Source: Rutstroemia sp. NJR-2017a BVV2
Taxonomy: Eukaryota; Ascomycota; Leotiomycetes; Helotiales; Rutstroemiaceae
Assembly (NCBI GenBank): GCA_002946415.1
Contig: NJPS01000043.1
Span: 620,001-684,000 of the forward strand
Length of the DNA stretch: 64,000 nt
Direction of reading: 5' to 3'
Shown: in pieces, positions 11,188 to 23,637 of the stretch
How positions within the stretch are numbered: the first letter of the stretch is position 1
Layout: every line of letters begins with the position of its first letter
Translations under genes and position numbers: made by a program
The notes under the pieces: generated by a model
Told to the model about the DNA's origin: nothing
What the model saw: the letters and a program-made list of their open reading frames with translations, nothing else
Database searches by the model: none

Positions 11188-14100
11188 TGGCGTTTTGGTG
11201 AGGGGGTATGAGTAAAAAGGCGATGGCAGTGCAGAGATCAGGGGAAGAGAGGCAAGGGGGCTGAGATTTTGATATCTTTTTGATCCGATACCTATTTGGA
11301 ATTGTTATCTGTTACATACTTATTCAGCAAACTTCGGGAAAGCGTCTTCAAAAGCTTTCATTTCACGTCATACCATATCATATGCACTCGGGCCTCTCTC
11401 TTCCACATCCGAAAAGAAACATGCCGTGTAGCGCAGCCATGCACCGTGGTAACCCATCCTATCCATCCATTCCAACCGCGTGGCAAAACTTCGGCAATGT
11501 ATCGTATGCTGCATACCCCACTCTCGGCGCACGCATCTCGTGGGTAAGCAAAGCTATGTATGCATTCATTGCATGTAGCATGTATTGGACCTCGCGCATG
11601 TGGAATATCCTTATCTGCCCTGCAGCGTTGCCGAGCCTTCTCGCTATTGTATCGTACGTTGCATTGCGTTGCGTTGCGTTGCATGGCACGAAATGGGATT
11701 CTCCGTCATGGGATTGTCCGTTGTTGGATATACATACCTACTACCTGCTACCTAGTGTGATTTCCCCGCCTTTTTCCACGTCGGTATCGTCTATCGGCAT
11801 GGTTGGGTGGTGATTGGGTTATCCTCTGTGACGGGTTGGGGATGGACGGGGGGGGAGAGAGTGGGTGTGGAAAGTGTGGAGAAGAAAAGGTGGTGAGGAC
11901 TGATGTCGATGATGCATGCGGCGCAGCTATCAATACTGTCTGAGCACATACAAGGTAAGGTTAAGTCAATGACAGATAGATGCTGGAGTATGTAGACCAG
12001 TAGGGTGTGCACAGTCTGCTGTAGCATGGCTTTGGCAGGTCGGTTCACCTGCTTGCTTTTGGGCTATTTGCTGAGCAGATGGAAAAGATGATATTGGGCG
12101 TGATAGGGACCTCAGTAGGGGTATATCCCTAGTATAATTAGTGTGAGCTATATGCCATGCAAATCCGAGCCAAACAGGGCTTCGGTCAAGAGCCATAGCT
12201 AGTTAGTTAGAAGAACTGATTAACTGGAAGCATATTTCCGTACTCATCCGTCTCTTTCTTCCTCGACTACAAATACAGCCAGGCTTCCTTTGCAAACACG
12301 GAAATACCCAGCCGGCTATTGTGGAGTGCGTATGAAGTTCCTTCACGAAGGGTCCAGATTGGAAAAGTCTAAAAGGTGTCATATCACGTAATTCAATGCA
12401 GCGCATGCTAGAAACAGTAAATGAAGACGAGAAAGGCGAGGTCGTTGGGCAACGGGATAGGTGCATGAATGAATGAGGGTGCAAGCGCGGTAGCCGATGG
12501 GAAATTCATCGATGCGTTCCCGGGGCGTTGATTTGGAATTAGGTTAGATCTAGGTATAGAAGTGAAATGAAAGATAACGGGAGGGTGGTGCTGGTTGCGG
12601 CTGGATTGTATCGTGTGTCTGTGCTGGGCTGGCTGGCTGGCTGGACCGACTGTGGGGAAAGCGTGAGTTAGCTAAGTCAGGGGTAAAAGAGGATAGCATG
12701 GCACCCAAATAGGTACACACTGCACAGCGCTTTCATATAGGTAGGGGTAGCAAATAGTGGACCGAGGAACAGAGAAATATGGATATGGGAAAATAGTGGG
12801 AACAGCTGGGTGACAGAAAGTGGGTTTATATTGACGTGGGGGTTCACGACGTGGGATGTGTTTCTGCATGTCTTGCTTGAGATCGAGATGGAGGAAGGAA
12901 GTTGCCGAAGCAGAAACAATTTTCTAGGTTTTGGAATTTGTTTCTTTTGCCTTTGTGATCGGTTTTACAGTTCCGTTTAAGATCTGATGTCTCTTGGCTG
13001 GTGTGACGGATGTTGCGGAGACGGATGACATGCCAGAGAGGGGCGCCGCGCGGACGGAGAAGCTACTTATGGAGTGGATGAAAGTAACTGTCAAGTGGGT
13101 ATTTTTACGAATGGGCGATTGTCAATGGTTGGGTGTCTCGCATTGTTAAGTCTGTGGAGAACGAGGAGACGGGTATGTCCCGCAAGTTTGAGTCACAAGG
13201 CGTAGTGATACGATTGATGCAGCCTCACGACACTCGAGTTGGAGCACTGAGGTTGTGTTGCCTTCCTTCTCCGTCCTAGGAAAAGAAGCTAAGTGGAGTT
13301 ATTGTCCTCGGTCTACACGGTCCATGGCCGAATCTGGTAGAAGAGGCTTACTTCGAGGTCGATTGCTTAGCATGAAGACATCAGGACAGTATGGATTTGG
13401 ATATGTTGTATAGTAGCAGTAATAAGATATACAATATCATCAGCACAGGCTATACAGCAGTCACGCAGCGCCCCTGGTGAATATGTGTGAATGTATAGGA
13501 TCCCTCCAATACGACCGCAAATCCCAGAACCAAGAATATGAACGCATGATCGATATGCAAGTACGATATAACCACTGATATTGAACCCCCCTGTGCAGGA
13601 AAGATCAAACAAGGCCAACCTCAGAGAACTACTTTGGGACTGCCCGACTTTTGCGACTCCTACTCTTCAATATCTTCGTATGCGAAATTATGTTTAATTC
13701 GATGGTGAATAAGCAACAAAGCAATCCCCTTTTCTTGACCAGCTGAAAACTTGAGGGTGAGAATTGAAATAACAGTAAGACATGGTCCGTCACAGTCCAG
13801 GATCCCCATCCCGTAACTTCCGCGCCGATAACTTTAATCGTTACGGGAAGAACAGATGTAAACGTCCCGACATGACGGAAGTGGTAATCGGCAAGGCCCG
13901 ATGCTCTTCCGCTGGCTGGTGGCCTGGGATAGTCAAGCTTATGTGAATCCAATGGCGGGTTGATTTAGGGGCAACAAGGGTCGATTTTGGGTGGTCCGGG
14001 GTCGATGCATAGTTGAAGGCTTAGTGCATCTATAGTCTGCCAGAGAAAGAAATAGATCATCAGAGGATGCATATTAGTGTGTGCTTATGTATCTTCAATT

Positions 14101-15018
14101 AGTGTTGATGCGGGTGTGTCCGTTTTTGGGATACGGCTGAGACCAAGTAGTGTCTTGGTGTTGGACGGGGGCTGAAATTGTCTGATCCATTACGCATACA
14201 GTATGAAGGCGGCATTCGGGCTTTTGAATCTTTCTTCAATGTAAATTCTCTCGAGCACTACTTGAAGTCAATTGTGTTCATTGACCGATGGATTGAAAGA
14301 GGGGTATCGTTGTATGCCTTGCGGTTCGACGACGAGACCGCAAAGCACGACGAGAGGGGCTGGCCGAGAACGATAAGCAAGCGCGCACCGTCCATGCGAT
14401 TGAGATGATGGGAAAGTCGTAAGATGCATAGATGCTCAGTGCTCAACATTAAAATGGAGAAGTCATCGATAAATAACACCCATGTCGACGCAAAATGTGA
14501 AAAAGGATTCGCCCCGCAAGATGTGCCTGTTGCTTTTTATGGCTGAAGGATCGGTTACTTTATCAGTTCTTTAAGCAATGTTCCACGTTATCTCTTATGC
14601 ATGAGAGATGTGCACTGTTGTGCCGCCCAAGATGCTTGTTGCAAGCTAGTCTCTCGTGAATTATGGCGGCACTAATAGGCTTAGATGAGAGAAAGTCGTA
14701 GCAGGACACAATGCAGAACCAATTGAAACTAAATTCATAATGTAGGACAGGGGAAATCATTGCCATAGCAGCCTCACTATTCTCACCGCTGTAAACTAGC
14801 AACACAGGGCAGCCAAGGGTGCCGAGGCTGTAACTTACATCCTTGTCTGATAATTTTCTCGGGCGTGCTGTATCTTGGACTGTTTCATCGATCAAGGCTC
14901 AGCAGTATAACTCGCAAATGATATCGTACTTCGCGATTATGTGAGAATGATTGAGAAGTGAGCTCGGCGTGGAATGATAAGTGAGGGGTTGTTGCTGCTG
15001 CCTGACTTCAGATCGTGG
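11188..15018. other. Gene-poor stretch downstream of EXO70
   Basis: About 3.8 kb with no gene I can support. Short ORFs on both strands overlap each other and have no recognisable motifs. Simple repeats include GCGTT-like pentamers near 11660-11685 and GGCT tetramers near 12626-12645. It begins the accessory block that runs to 28.1 kb. Confidence 0.45.
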
Positions 15019-15028
15019 TATATAAAGG
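15019..15028 (+). promoter_or_regulatory. TATA box of the small Cys-rich peptide gene
   Basis: TATATAAAGG lies about 195 bases before the ATG at 15222. It is followed by a C/T-rich stretch with CAAG/CATC-like sites, as often found at transcription starts of strongly expressed fungal genes. Confidence 0.45.
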
Positions 15029-15221
15029 ATGGATAGTCCTTTCATTGAACTCCCACATCATCTTCCCCAAGCACTTTCTTCAGTAACACCTCAACCAAGT
15101 CTCGTCAGTCACCAAGATCTACAATCTTCTATTACAGAAGTCGCCCTCATAACGGAGTCGATCGTAACACCTGCCCCGAGCTTCTCAACGAGCCTGACGC
15201 ATCATCATCATCATTGTCGAC

Positions 15222-15338
15222 ATGGCCGTCACCAACCCAGCGCCTCTGGTCAACCACTGCTGTCCCCAGTGTTGCAAAGAAGAAGTTTACGGAGATCACG
15301 ATTACTGCGGTTGGTGCGAGGTTACCGACTGCCTCTGA
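15222..15338 (+). CDS. Small cysteine-rich peptide (38 aa), unknown function
   Basis: The ORF encodes 38 residues with seven cysteines (13, 14, 17, 18, 29, 32, 37) in the arrangement CCPQCC ... CGWC ... C. This looks like a small metal-binding or Cys-palmitoylated peptide rather than a secreted one, as there is no signal peptide. The ATG has G at -3 and G at +4, and a TATA box lies upstream. It may instead be the first exon of a longer gene, since GT sites occur near its end and another open frame (15383-15634) follows. I do not recognise the family. Real expression is not shown by sequence alone. Confidence 0.4.
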   Translation: MAVTNPAPLVNHCCPQCCKEEVYGDHDYCGWCEVTDCL

Positions 15339-18300
15339 TTACCACAAACATATGCTACGTGGAGGGGCAATGCCATACATGACTGGACGAACGGGCGTGC
15401 TGGGAAATTCTTGGAGTTTATTGGCAAGGGTATTCGGAGGACTTCTCCTTGGGTGATCACGGAACATCGGCGTTGGAGCGGGGGTATGAATCCTTCCCGA
15501 CCGCTTGGGTCTTCGGGCGGGACGGTATACCGCAGGCTGTGCCGCATTGGATTGGTTGTAGGATTATGGATGATGTTTTGAAATTCCTAGGTTACACACA
15601 GGTGCTGATGGATGATTGGTATCATGTTTACTGAAGTAATATCATGAGAAATTGGAAACCTTGTTCCTGCTTTTGCGATACACCAAAAGATGACATGTGT
15701 GGCTTTTCTGACGGGGCCAAGCGTGTCGACTGCGCAGGCACTCATTTGTCCCTCAGGATATGCATGAAGACTCTTATGCTTGTGAAACATGTGCGCATTA
15801 TGATTCTGGAAGTAAGAAGAATGCTGCAGTGTAACCCTGAAAGCAGCCACTCAAATTTCGGATGACCTCCGAGATTGGCAACCAATTGATACGAGAGCCG
15901 CAGCGCAACATTACCCGTCAATCATCGCGCAGACTCATATATCTCTCCCTCTTACCGATCCACTAGGAAAGGCTCTTTCTACTCGGTGAGAAGGTCCTAA
16001 GCTCAACACTTTTTGGCTTGATCAACCTTGGAGGCATCTTTCCACGCCGCAACAGTGCATGGTTAATCATCGACACATCACGATTCAATATCTGGCACCC
16101 TATCAGAGGTACGCTGGAGTGAGTTCCAAGGCATATCGTCCACTTAGGGAACTGGTTAATGATATTGCAATTTGCAACAGCTGACATATAGAAGCAAGAA
16201 GTTAAGATAAGGCGGGAACGGTCGCAAATGTGAGCTATCACAAACTGCTGACTGCCGGCAGCCCAACGTGGATTCGATGGACACTGTTCGATGAAAAGAG
16301 CAATATGTTCGCACCAATATAGCTACATTCTGACCTGAGCTGCACGCCTCTGCTCGGACAATAGCGTGATCCGTACTATGATCCGAGACCGTTTTTGGAT
16401 GCAATACTCCAATCCTTGACAGAGCAATCCAAGTTTGGATGCTCACGAGGAGTTGGGGAATGCCAGAACTAGCCAGATGTCTGTTAGTGACACACGGACA
16501 GTTCGGTATTCGATCCGAAGAACCAACGTGAAAATTTATCAAAGCGTGAAGTGGAGTGGAGTGTGATCAAAATGTGGATTTCTGCTAGTTTGGCAGTTGC
16601 TCCTGCCGAAACGAAACGGCCCCGCTAACCGCACCTTACCCTCTATAGTAACTGCATACATGACAGCTAACGGTACTTTGATCACTATCATGCTTCGACA
16701 GTCCTTGCCCCTAAGCAGATTCTCTGGTCTTTATGTTCTTACTTATGGCAGCGTCTCGTAATGTCATGGATCTTTACCTTGGCCAGAGGTATTAACAACA
16801 TCTTCGCGTTGGTAGACATCACATCTGCATTAAGTTTTCAAATAATTCATTCTTGTTAATTAGGTATTTTAGAAATTAACTCTGGCTATCTCACATTAGG
16901 ATATAGCAACCAAGGAAGCCTACGGAAAGATACGTGTCTAACAAAATCAGCTACTTTCCGGACGACCAATACATACAAAAAGAGAGGATAGTCTAAGTAG
17001 TTAGAACTTACTTCTCGGAGCTGAATATCTGTCTGGTAAGACCACTATTGCAGAAGCATAGATATTCTTCGAGATCCACCCAAGGCGAATGTGCCACAAG
17101 CCCTTTTCATGGATACCAAACAAAGCTTTGTGAACAAGGATGTTGTCCACCTGACCCTATTATCCTTGGCCTTGAGGATGAATAGATGTACCCCTTGAGC
17201 TTGAGGGTTCTTAAGTTGGCCGCAGCCAGTGAGCTGGGCCTACTGAAATGTCAGAACCGCCTTATTTGTGGAGCAGAACGTGCTAGAAGTGGAGTGAAGT
17301 GCTAGGGGTACACTTATGTATTCTCAAGACCAAGTATACTTTCGCGGAATATTTACCTGCAGCACTTGCGCACGGGATACGTTACTCTCTGCCGTCTAAT
17401 CTCCAATGATAGATTTTTGGGGGGTTCCAGATCACCTTATATTATCAAGCCTACCTCTACTACTGCGCTAGATTCAAGGCTGCCAATATATCTCCTCTTG
17501 GCTCAGCTTCCTACATTTTCTGCATGCTTTCCATTTCCAGGCCAGTAATTGGGTAGCATGATTGCTAATATGCCACCACAATCGGTCTCAACACTTGGTG
17601 TCTTTGTCTTGTTGATTTTTACTAATGCCCTGGATTTCGAGACAGATTCTTCAATACGTCCTGATTAATACATTATCCTCTCAACTAGAAGCGCTGTTCG
17701 CACCACAATGAATCACATGAGTATATATCGATCTAAGCCTGCCCATGGATACCATTGAGCAGCTATGATTCTGTATGTATGCTTCACTCCCCAAAGTCTA
17801 GCAGCTTTGAGCACCTTTTTACTGAACAAATATTCGCGACGGAATACTTAAGTCGGAGGTAGACTTCCAAAATCATGTCACTGAAAACTAATTTTCTTCT
17901 CCCGGTCTGCGTTCACAAACTCACTTTTTAGTTCAAGTATGCGTCATAAAAATGTTGCGTGAAGCGGGATCCACTTGATAACTTTGCCATAATTGACAAG
18001 TCTCACACTCTCAGGAGTGGCGTCACTTTTGGCTCACATATTGTGTTTTTCGTAGTTCGAACTACTAGTATGGTAATGACAGTATATTTTTGCTACTACC
18101 GAGAATCACTAGGCTATAAGGACAGAAATTTATCCGAAGATCCACCTGAGCTGCGAATGTATAAAATCACGACCTAACAAAGTGGTGTTAACACTGAAAC
18201 TAGGTGTTCAGTGAACAGGCCATTTTGATTATCGTCCAAACACGAAAAACAATAATGAATAAAGCTGCCTCTCCTCAACCGCGTTGCAAAGAAAAGTCAA

Positions 18301-18417
18301 CAGATACGTAATTCCACAATTTTGTTGCAGTGGAAGCTGTGGAACTGCTATCCTAACACATATGCCGGAATGATTTTACTGGCGGTCCGGCCCTCGTGAA
18401 AATCTTGAGTTTGCTGT
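15339..18417. other. Gene-poor region with decayed coding-like fragments
   Basis: No intact gene is supported. The frame 15383-15634 (+) and stretches around 15640-16240 (+) have protein-like composition, including a Cys-rich piece near 15650-15750, but are interrupted by stops and cannot be joined with clear splice sites. From 16.6 to 18.4 kb I see nothing recognisable. Confidence 0.35.
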
Positions 18418-19187
18418 TCAAGTGCTGCCGAGGAACTGGAAAGTATCAAATATAATGCTACTTGATAGCGTAGATCCGGTCGGTAGGTTGATCACGGCCG
18501 CACTCGACAGACCTACATTGATGACGTTTTGCCATGTAGATGGTAGGAGACAGGTGGTCAGGTGCTGCGTCGGGCTAGTAAGATCTGCTAACTGCGGGAC
18601 GTAGATGCCTCCGACGTCTGATAGTGGTGCGAAAGAGCAAATTTGCTGCTGAGATGTTCCATCAAGAAACGTCGCCGTCACAGTCAGCACGCACGACTGC
18701 GGTATATTGGCGATTGATGACACAGGGATACCCAATAGACTCAGAATTGGGCCTAAAGCTGATACTACAGGCGCTGGGAAGAGACCTGTCGGTCCTCTCA
18801 GAGTGCACAAGAACCGGAAAGACACTGGTTTGATGGACTTATAACGCCCTCCTGGGTAGATAGGCGTGAAGTTTCCGGTTGGTTGCGCGGAGTAAGCGGC
18901 CGATTGATTGCCATCAAGCGCGAAAAACTGCAGCGCTTGACTACTTTCAACAAGAACAGCACTTTCAAAATTGAGGTTGCATAGGGACTCAGGTACTGGA
19001 CCCGGAGGATTGGATTGCAGGCTTGGGTCTTCAAACTAGTTGAAATTAGACTCCGCTTCTACAATTCAGTTGAGGCTGGAAAGGAACTTACAGTGCAGGT
19101 TCGAGAGTCCACTGCTCTCTTCGTTGGAAGTGAGGTGCATTCAGCATTGAATGCCAAGAGAAGTACGACAAGAAGTTGAGAAAGCAT
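18418..19187 (-). CDS. Secreted six-cysteine protein with signal peptide and Kex2-like site (effector-like)
   Basis: A 237-residue protein. Exons are 19092-19187 and 18418-19035. The intron 19036-19091 has GTAAGT and AACTAG ends and splits between codons. Residues 1-15 form a hydrophobic signal peptide (MLSQLLVVLLLAFNA). A Lys-Arg pair at 23-24 fits a Kex2-processed propeptide. The mature part has six cysteines, suggesting three disulfides, in a Gly/Ser/Pro-rich chain likely rich in beta strands. No catalytic motif is seen and I do not recognise the family. A TATA box lies about 100 bases upstream. It sits alone in gene-poor, transposon-bearing DNA, a setting common for lineage-specific secreted proteins. 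The effector label is inference from context only. Confidence 0.75.
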
Positions 19188-19287
19188 TATGCCTCCGTTC
19201 GATTGAGCGATTTTGCTGCTGATGACTGACTGTTTATAGAAGAATGTATGATTATCTGCTGTGTGTCCTGCAGGAGGATTGGGGAGT

Positions 19288-19295
19288 GGTATTTA
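19288..19295 (-). promoter_or_regulatory. TATA box of the secreted protein gene
   Basis: TATAAATA reads on the minus strand about 100 bases upstream of the ATG at 19187, a normal distance for a TATA-driven fungal promoter. Confidence 0.5.
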
Positions 19296-20540
19296 TAATC
19301 CTCTCAGTACCCAAGTTCTAGTATCGTAGGGGTGAATGACTCTCACGTCCCTCTATTTTGATTCGGCAACATCGTCGTCGTTGCTTTTGTCCCTTCCTTC
19401 GACATAGTCTACAATTGCAAAAGCACGAGCTAAAATTTCCATCCTACTTGGTGGAATAATTGGATCGCAATCGATGATTCGCATATCAGCTTCCAGCTAA
19501 TGACGTTAATAATCCCGGCTAGCGTCCTGATTCGCGTCCATCCCGCTTCCCCCGCGGCCCTAATGATCTACGATCAAATCCCTCGTGGCCCTCAAGCCTA
19601 CTTTAATGTAACATCATCTAGAACTACATCTGAGACAACTGCGGAATCTTTGCCTTTCCGAGTAACCGAACCGGTGAAATAAAAACATACACCGACTCGT
19701 TAAGGGAGAAAATTGACCGAGCTATGGTTGTATGATCAATTCACAGGCTCACAGCTGAGCCAATATCTTGGGCATTGATACAGCGAGGCTCACCCCTGTT
19801 GGAAACCTCGTATGCACCTTATAAAGTGGCCACCAGTCCTTTTCTGTTTCGTAAGAACTTCATCTCCTTCCCGCTTGAAAGCGGAGTTCAACAAGTCGTT
19901 GAAGTCATAGATTGTTTGCTACGAGTATATGCGGCTATTTACAGCATATGCAGCCGCTTCACTTTGCTTAATCTGGAAGGTGCGAATCTAGACCACTGTA
20001 GCTTACTTTTATAGCTTTTACGGAGATAGCTCCGCTCTTGTAGTCGAATAGAATATCGTAAGACCGGTCTAGCTGATCGGAAAGAAGACAGGGTGTAAGG
20101 TGTTAGGCGCAAGGCATAAATCATAAAGCTGAAAAGCTATCGTGACCTGCAAGGAATGCTGATGCCCTTCACTTCCTCAGAGATTGAGGTTCAAATACTA
20201 TGAGGCGCACACTATGACCTAGGCACTACTGTTCTTTCTCTCGTCTGGGCAGTTTCCAACTTTCCCGCAGTGTGCCTAGTCTTGTCTACACCCCGCCTCT
20301 AACGTAATTGTCTGACGGGAAGCAACCATCGTGATATTCTTACCATCACAATAACGCTGGCGCTCCTACTGATGAATATGAAAAGTAAAGCACATACTCC
20401 GCCACCGTGGCTCACTCCGCCATCTGGACCTCTTTGATGAGAATCTTTGGATTCTCCGCTCTGTCGGTCTCCTTGGCACATATATCCTTGTAGAAGCAGC
20501 CTTTCCATCGGTGGATGATATCATCGCTGTCCATCTCATC
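19296..20540. other. Intergenic region between secreted protein gene and MITE
   Basis: Promoter-side DNA of the secreted protein gene and further gene-free sequence. Short ORFs show no recognisable motifs. Confidence 0.4.
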
Positions 20541-20813
20541 TAGGCTGCGAACCTACCCAACGGGTGGGGCGGGTAGCCGCCGGGTTGGGGCACCCATGGG
20601 TAGGTTATGATGACTAATAGGTACCCGGTGGGGTTGGAGGCCATTTTGACTACCTATTGGTCATCACGAGCCCTGTTCTGGCAGGTACCACCCCGATTGG
20701 GTGGATAGGTGGGTTAGACAGTGGAAAACCCAACCATGGGTACCCGTGAGTGGGCTGAAGAGGTGTACTGTACGAAGTAATTACCTACCTATGGGTACCC
20801 ATTTCGCAGCCTA
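20541..20813. mobile_element. hAT-like miniature inverted-repeat element (MITE)
   Basis: A 273-bp element is bounded by an 11-bp perfect terminal inverted repeat (TAGGCTGCGAA on the left, its complement on the right). Inside both ends are imperfect subterminal GGGTA/TACCC repeats. The flanking 8-mers (20533-20540 and 20814-20821) agree at six of eight positions, as for an old 8-bp target duplication. The TAG..CTA ends, GC-rich GGGTACCC palindromes and 8-bp duplication are hAT features. There is no coding capacity, so it is non-autonomous. Superfamily assignment is inferred from ends only. Confidence 0.7.
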
Positions 20814-23323
20814 CTCTTATCCCTAAGCCATCTGTAGTTTCGCCAAAGCCAGACTGTGCAGCTTGAGCAAATATATTGCCTTGTGCAAGACATGAGACCT
20901 TGTTGAAGGATCATGGTGTTATCCCAGATGATTGGTTGACAATGGTTGGTGTTTACAAATAGCTAATGCAATGTTTTCCAAATAGAGAAGTGTTTCGGTC
21001 AGACGATCTGCTGGTCCAGCAGTATATACTATGGTATTTCACAATGTTGAACTGAAGATGTAGGGTGGTCGACCGTGTTTAGTGGATGACGAGATGTATA
21101 AATTACAAATAAGGCCGGGAATAGACATAACACCCCCTGTGAAAGCGTCTAGACCAACATCTAGAACATCCGCCCCTGAGGGTTACCAGAATTAGATAGT
21201 GTAACAGGACTGGGAGCCATCTCAATCATTTCCCAGAACATAGAGTCACATCGACGTTTTATTGAAACACTTTGAAGCGTGAATGCTTTTTCAGTGACCC
21301 TTTCCCACCCCCAGAACAGAAGTTACTGGGTATGCCTGCATATTGCACACAGCAACTAGACAAGAAGAACTTGATTTGAATAGCTTACCCCTCTCGCCAG
21401 GTTTAGCAAGGCTAGAGTTGACGTAACGATATTGTATTCTTTGTCAGAGCACAGAATCCAGAGACTCCACTTGCCTTACACCCTGTGACCCTGGTAGTCA
21501 TTATTTGCAGGCTTGCTAAATAACCTTTCTTCTAGCTAGGGCCGTAGGAGAGAGTAAGCATGCGACAATCTGAGACTGATCTATTCGTAACATTAGGGAC
21601 AGTGCCCAACTAGCTTCCCCGAACTCTGGTACTGATCCAATACCCATCAACCATGTTTGAGTGTAGAGTTCTATACGTAGAGTCGAAGGGCTCGCCCCAG
21701 TCCATAATTTTATTCATTACGTATAACTTATCAGTCATATCTAGAGGAACGAAGTGGTGCACGTGTCCAAGTAAATGGTCGCCTATTGTTAGAAAGAGGT
21801 AATCATGAACATCAAGTCCGCCTGGTGCAACTAAGCAATAGGTGCTTCAAGATCTATTCTTGGCCCTGGGACGATCTGCTGCATTGGCATCAATCCTGCC
21901 AACTCATAGTTCGATAACTAAATGCGGTCCATCGGAGTTTTCAAGGGCCACCGAAACTGCCAAAGCTACAGTATCACTCATACTCAGAGTACACAGTCAT
22001 CGTATATTCAGAGTCAAAATTCTGCGCTCTCTACCAAGTGTCATCCGTCAGACGTGCCAGTTTGGGATAATGACAAAGAGAAGTTCACTGGCCGTCATCG
22101 CTTTCTGCTAGATCTCTTCAAAATCAAGAGATGTATCTAAACTATCCGACAATGTCAGTCTTCATTCCGGCAAGCAAAAGAATGCCTCGATACCCAGTTC
22201 TCTTGACAAAATTTGCTGTAACTATACGCCTTGCTTGAAGTCAAGCAAGACACACGCTTGACGCAACAGGCAGAGCTAATTCTGACATTATCAGCAAGTA
22301 GATTCTCCATCGCTTCTTTGATTTCCTGCAGATGTGTGTCTCTGAGTTGAGAATAGTATGCCGGCACGATCATGGCCAAAGTGAAGTATGTTCACAGGAC
22401 AAGTGAGAACATAGCGTCGACAGTTTCGTAAAAGCTAAGAAAGCGAAGAATGTACTGAGCATCTGCGGTTTCTAGTCATTCCGTCCGACTAAGCTTAGAC
22501 TGATGCAAATAGTTCGGGTTCTGGAAAGTGCTAATCAAAGCTTCCTTTCATGACTGCACAAGCTATCTCGCCGCGCAGAAACACGCGACTATGTCAATCT
22601 TAGTACCTAAAATTGTTCTGAGATTGCTTGTTAACTAATCTTTAGATACGATCTCAACGTACCTCGAACTTACGATGGCGTCTGCAGGAGTTGCAGTGTA
22701 TTGGTGGCAGGACTTATGCTAGCTTCAAGCACATTAGTGACCAAGTTCAACAGTTCAGAAGACGGTGTTTATTCAACCGCATTTCTTCAATTATGTTCTT
22801 TTGATAGGTTCTGCTTGACCTAGTGTTGCTGTACTCGTGCGCTGTGGTGGAACTTGATATCATGTTACCAAGACCAGTTGACTGCAAGGGTCAAAAGTAA
22901 TGTTGCACCTTCCGCTCTCAAACCCGTGTTTATTCGATGTCGCTGGAATCTCCAAGGCAGATCATCTCTTCCCAGGATTTAGTCATATCCCATATTCGTT
23001 GTGTAAACGAGCAGAAGAGCTGCACGGACAGCCATCCCCTCTCTCGACTGGGCACCACTCGACATGCGATTTTTAAAAATAATGAGAGTCAGTATGTACT
23101 AGTAGCGTTGAAATAGTGAAGAAGGTCTTTGGTAATAAGAAGTGAATTAAGAAATTTCCGAATCGAGATCCCCGAAACACATGGCTGAGTTTATGCCATC
23201 GCTGTACTTTTGCTCAAGCTATGATATTATGAGATCGTTTGCTGTATGTTGCAAGATATATATGGCAAGCAACATTTTCCACATGATAAAAAGAATCTTG
23301 GGCGACAAATCAGGAGTAGATAT
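20814..23323. other. Gene-free region between MITE and retrotransposon
   Basis: About 2.5 kb in which I find no supported gene. Scattered short ORFs have no motifs. It may contain old decayed repeats that cannot be recognised by eye. Confidence 0.4.
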
Positions 23324-23328
23324 AGTAT

Positions 23329-23448
23329 TGTTGGAATTAAGATGATTAATGTAGTATGGGTAAAAGTCTTGATATATTAAAGGTCTAGGACCCTGTGAAT
23401 CTATGCTACAGAGTTTTATGAGGTGTAGATGACTAAGCACTTCTGACA
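23329..23448 (-). repeat. 3' LTR of the Copia element
   Basis: A 120-bp repeat, nearly identical to 27978-28097, with TG..CA termini. Next to it on the inner side is the polypurine tract. Five transitions separate the two copies. Confidence 0.95.
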
Positions 23449-23457
23449 GCCCCCCAT
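23449..23457 (-). other. Polypurine tract of the Copia element
   Basis: On the minus strand the run AATGGGGGGC ends directly at the 3' LTR, the expected place for plus-strand DNA priming. An 8-bp inverted repeat (23456-23463 with 23475-23482) overlaps it and could form a hairpin. Confidence 0.6.
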
Positions 23458-23637
23458 TGGTCAGAATCCATGATTGACCAATCAGAAGGCTACGATTCTG
23501 AAATATATAATTGCAGGCCTCGTTAACTCCTACAGCTATTTGGATATAAATGGCAACGTCTATATCTTCTGTGGAGTTCAGCTGATCCGACGCTTGAAGA
23601 GCAGTTGTCGTAGTACAAGAGTACCCCAATACTTCTT

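Noticed and set aside
16156..16542. 128-codon minus ORF in the accessory block
   Set aside because: No recognisable motif, no promoter signal, and surrounded by equally long chance frames.
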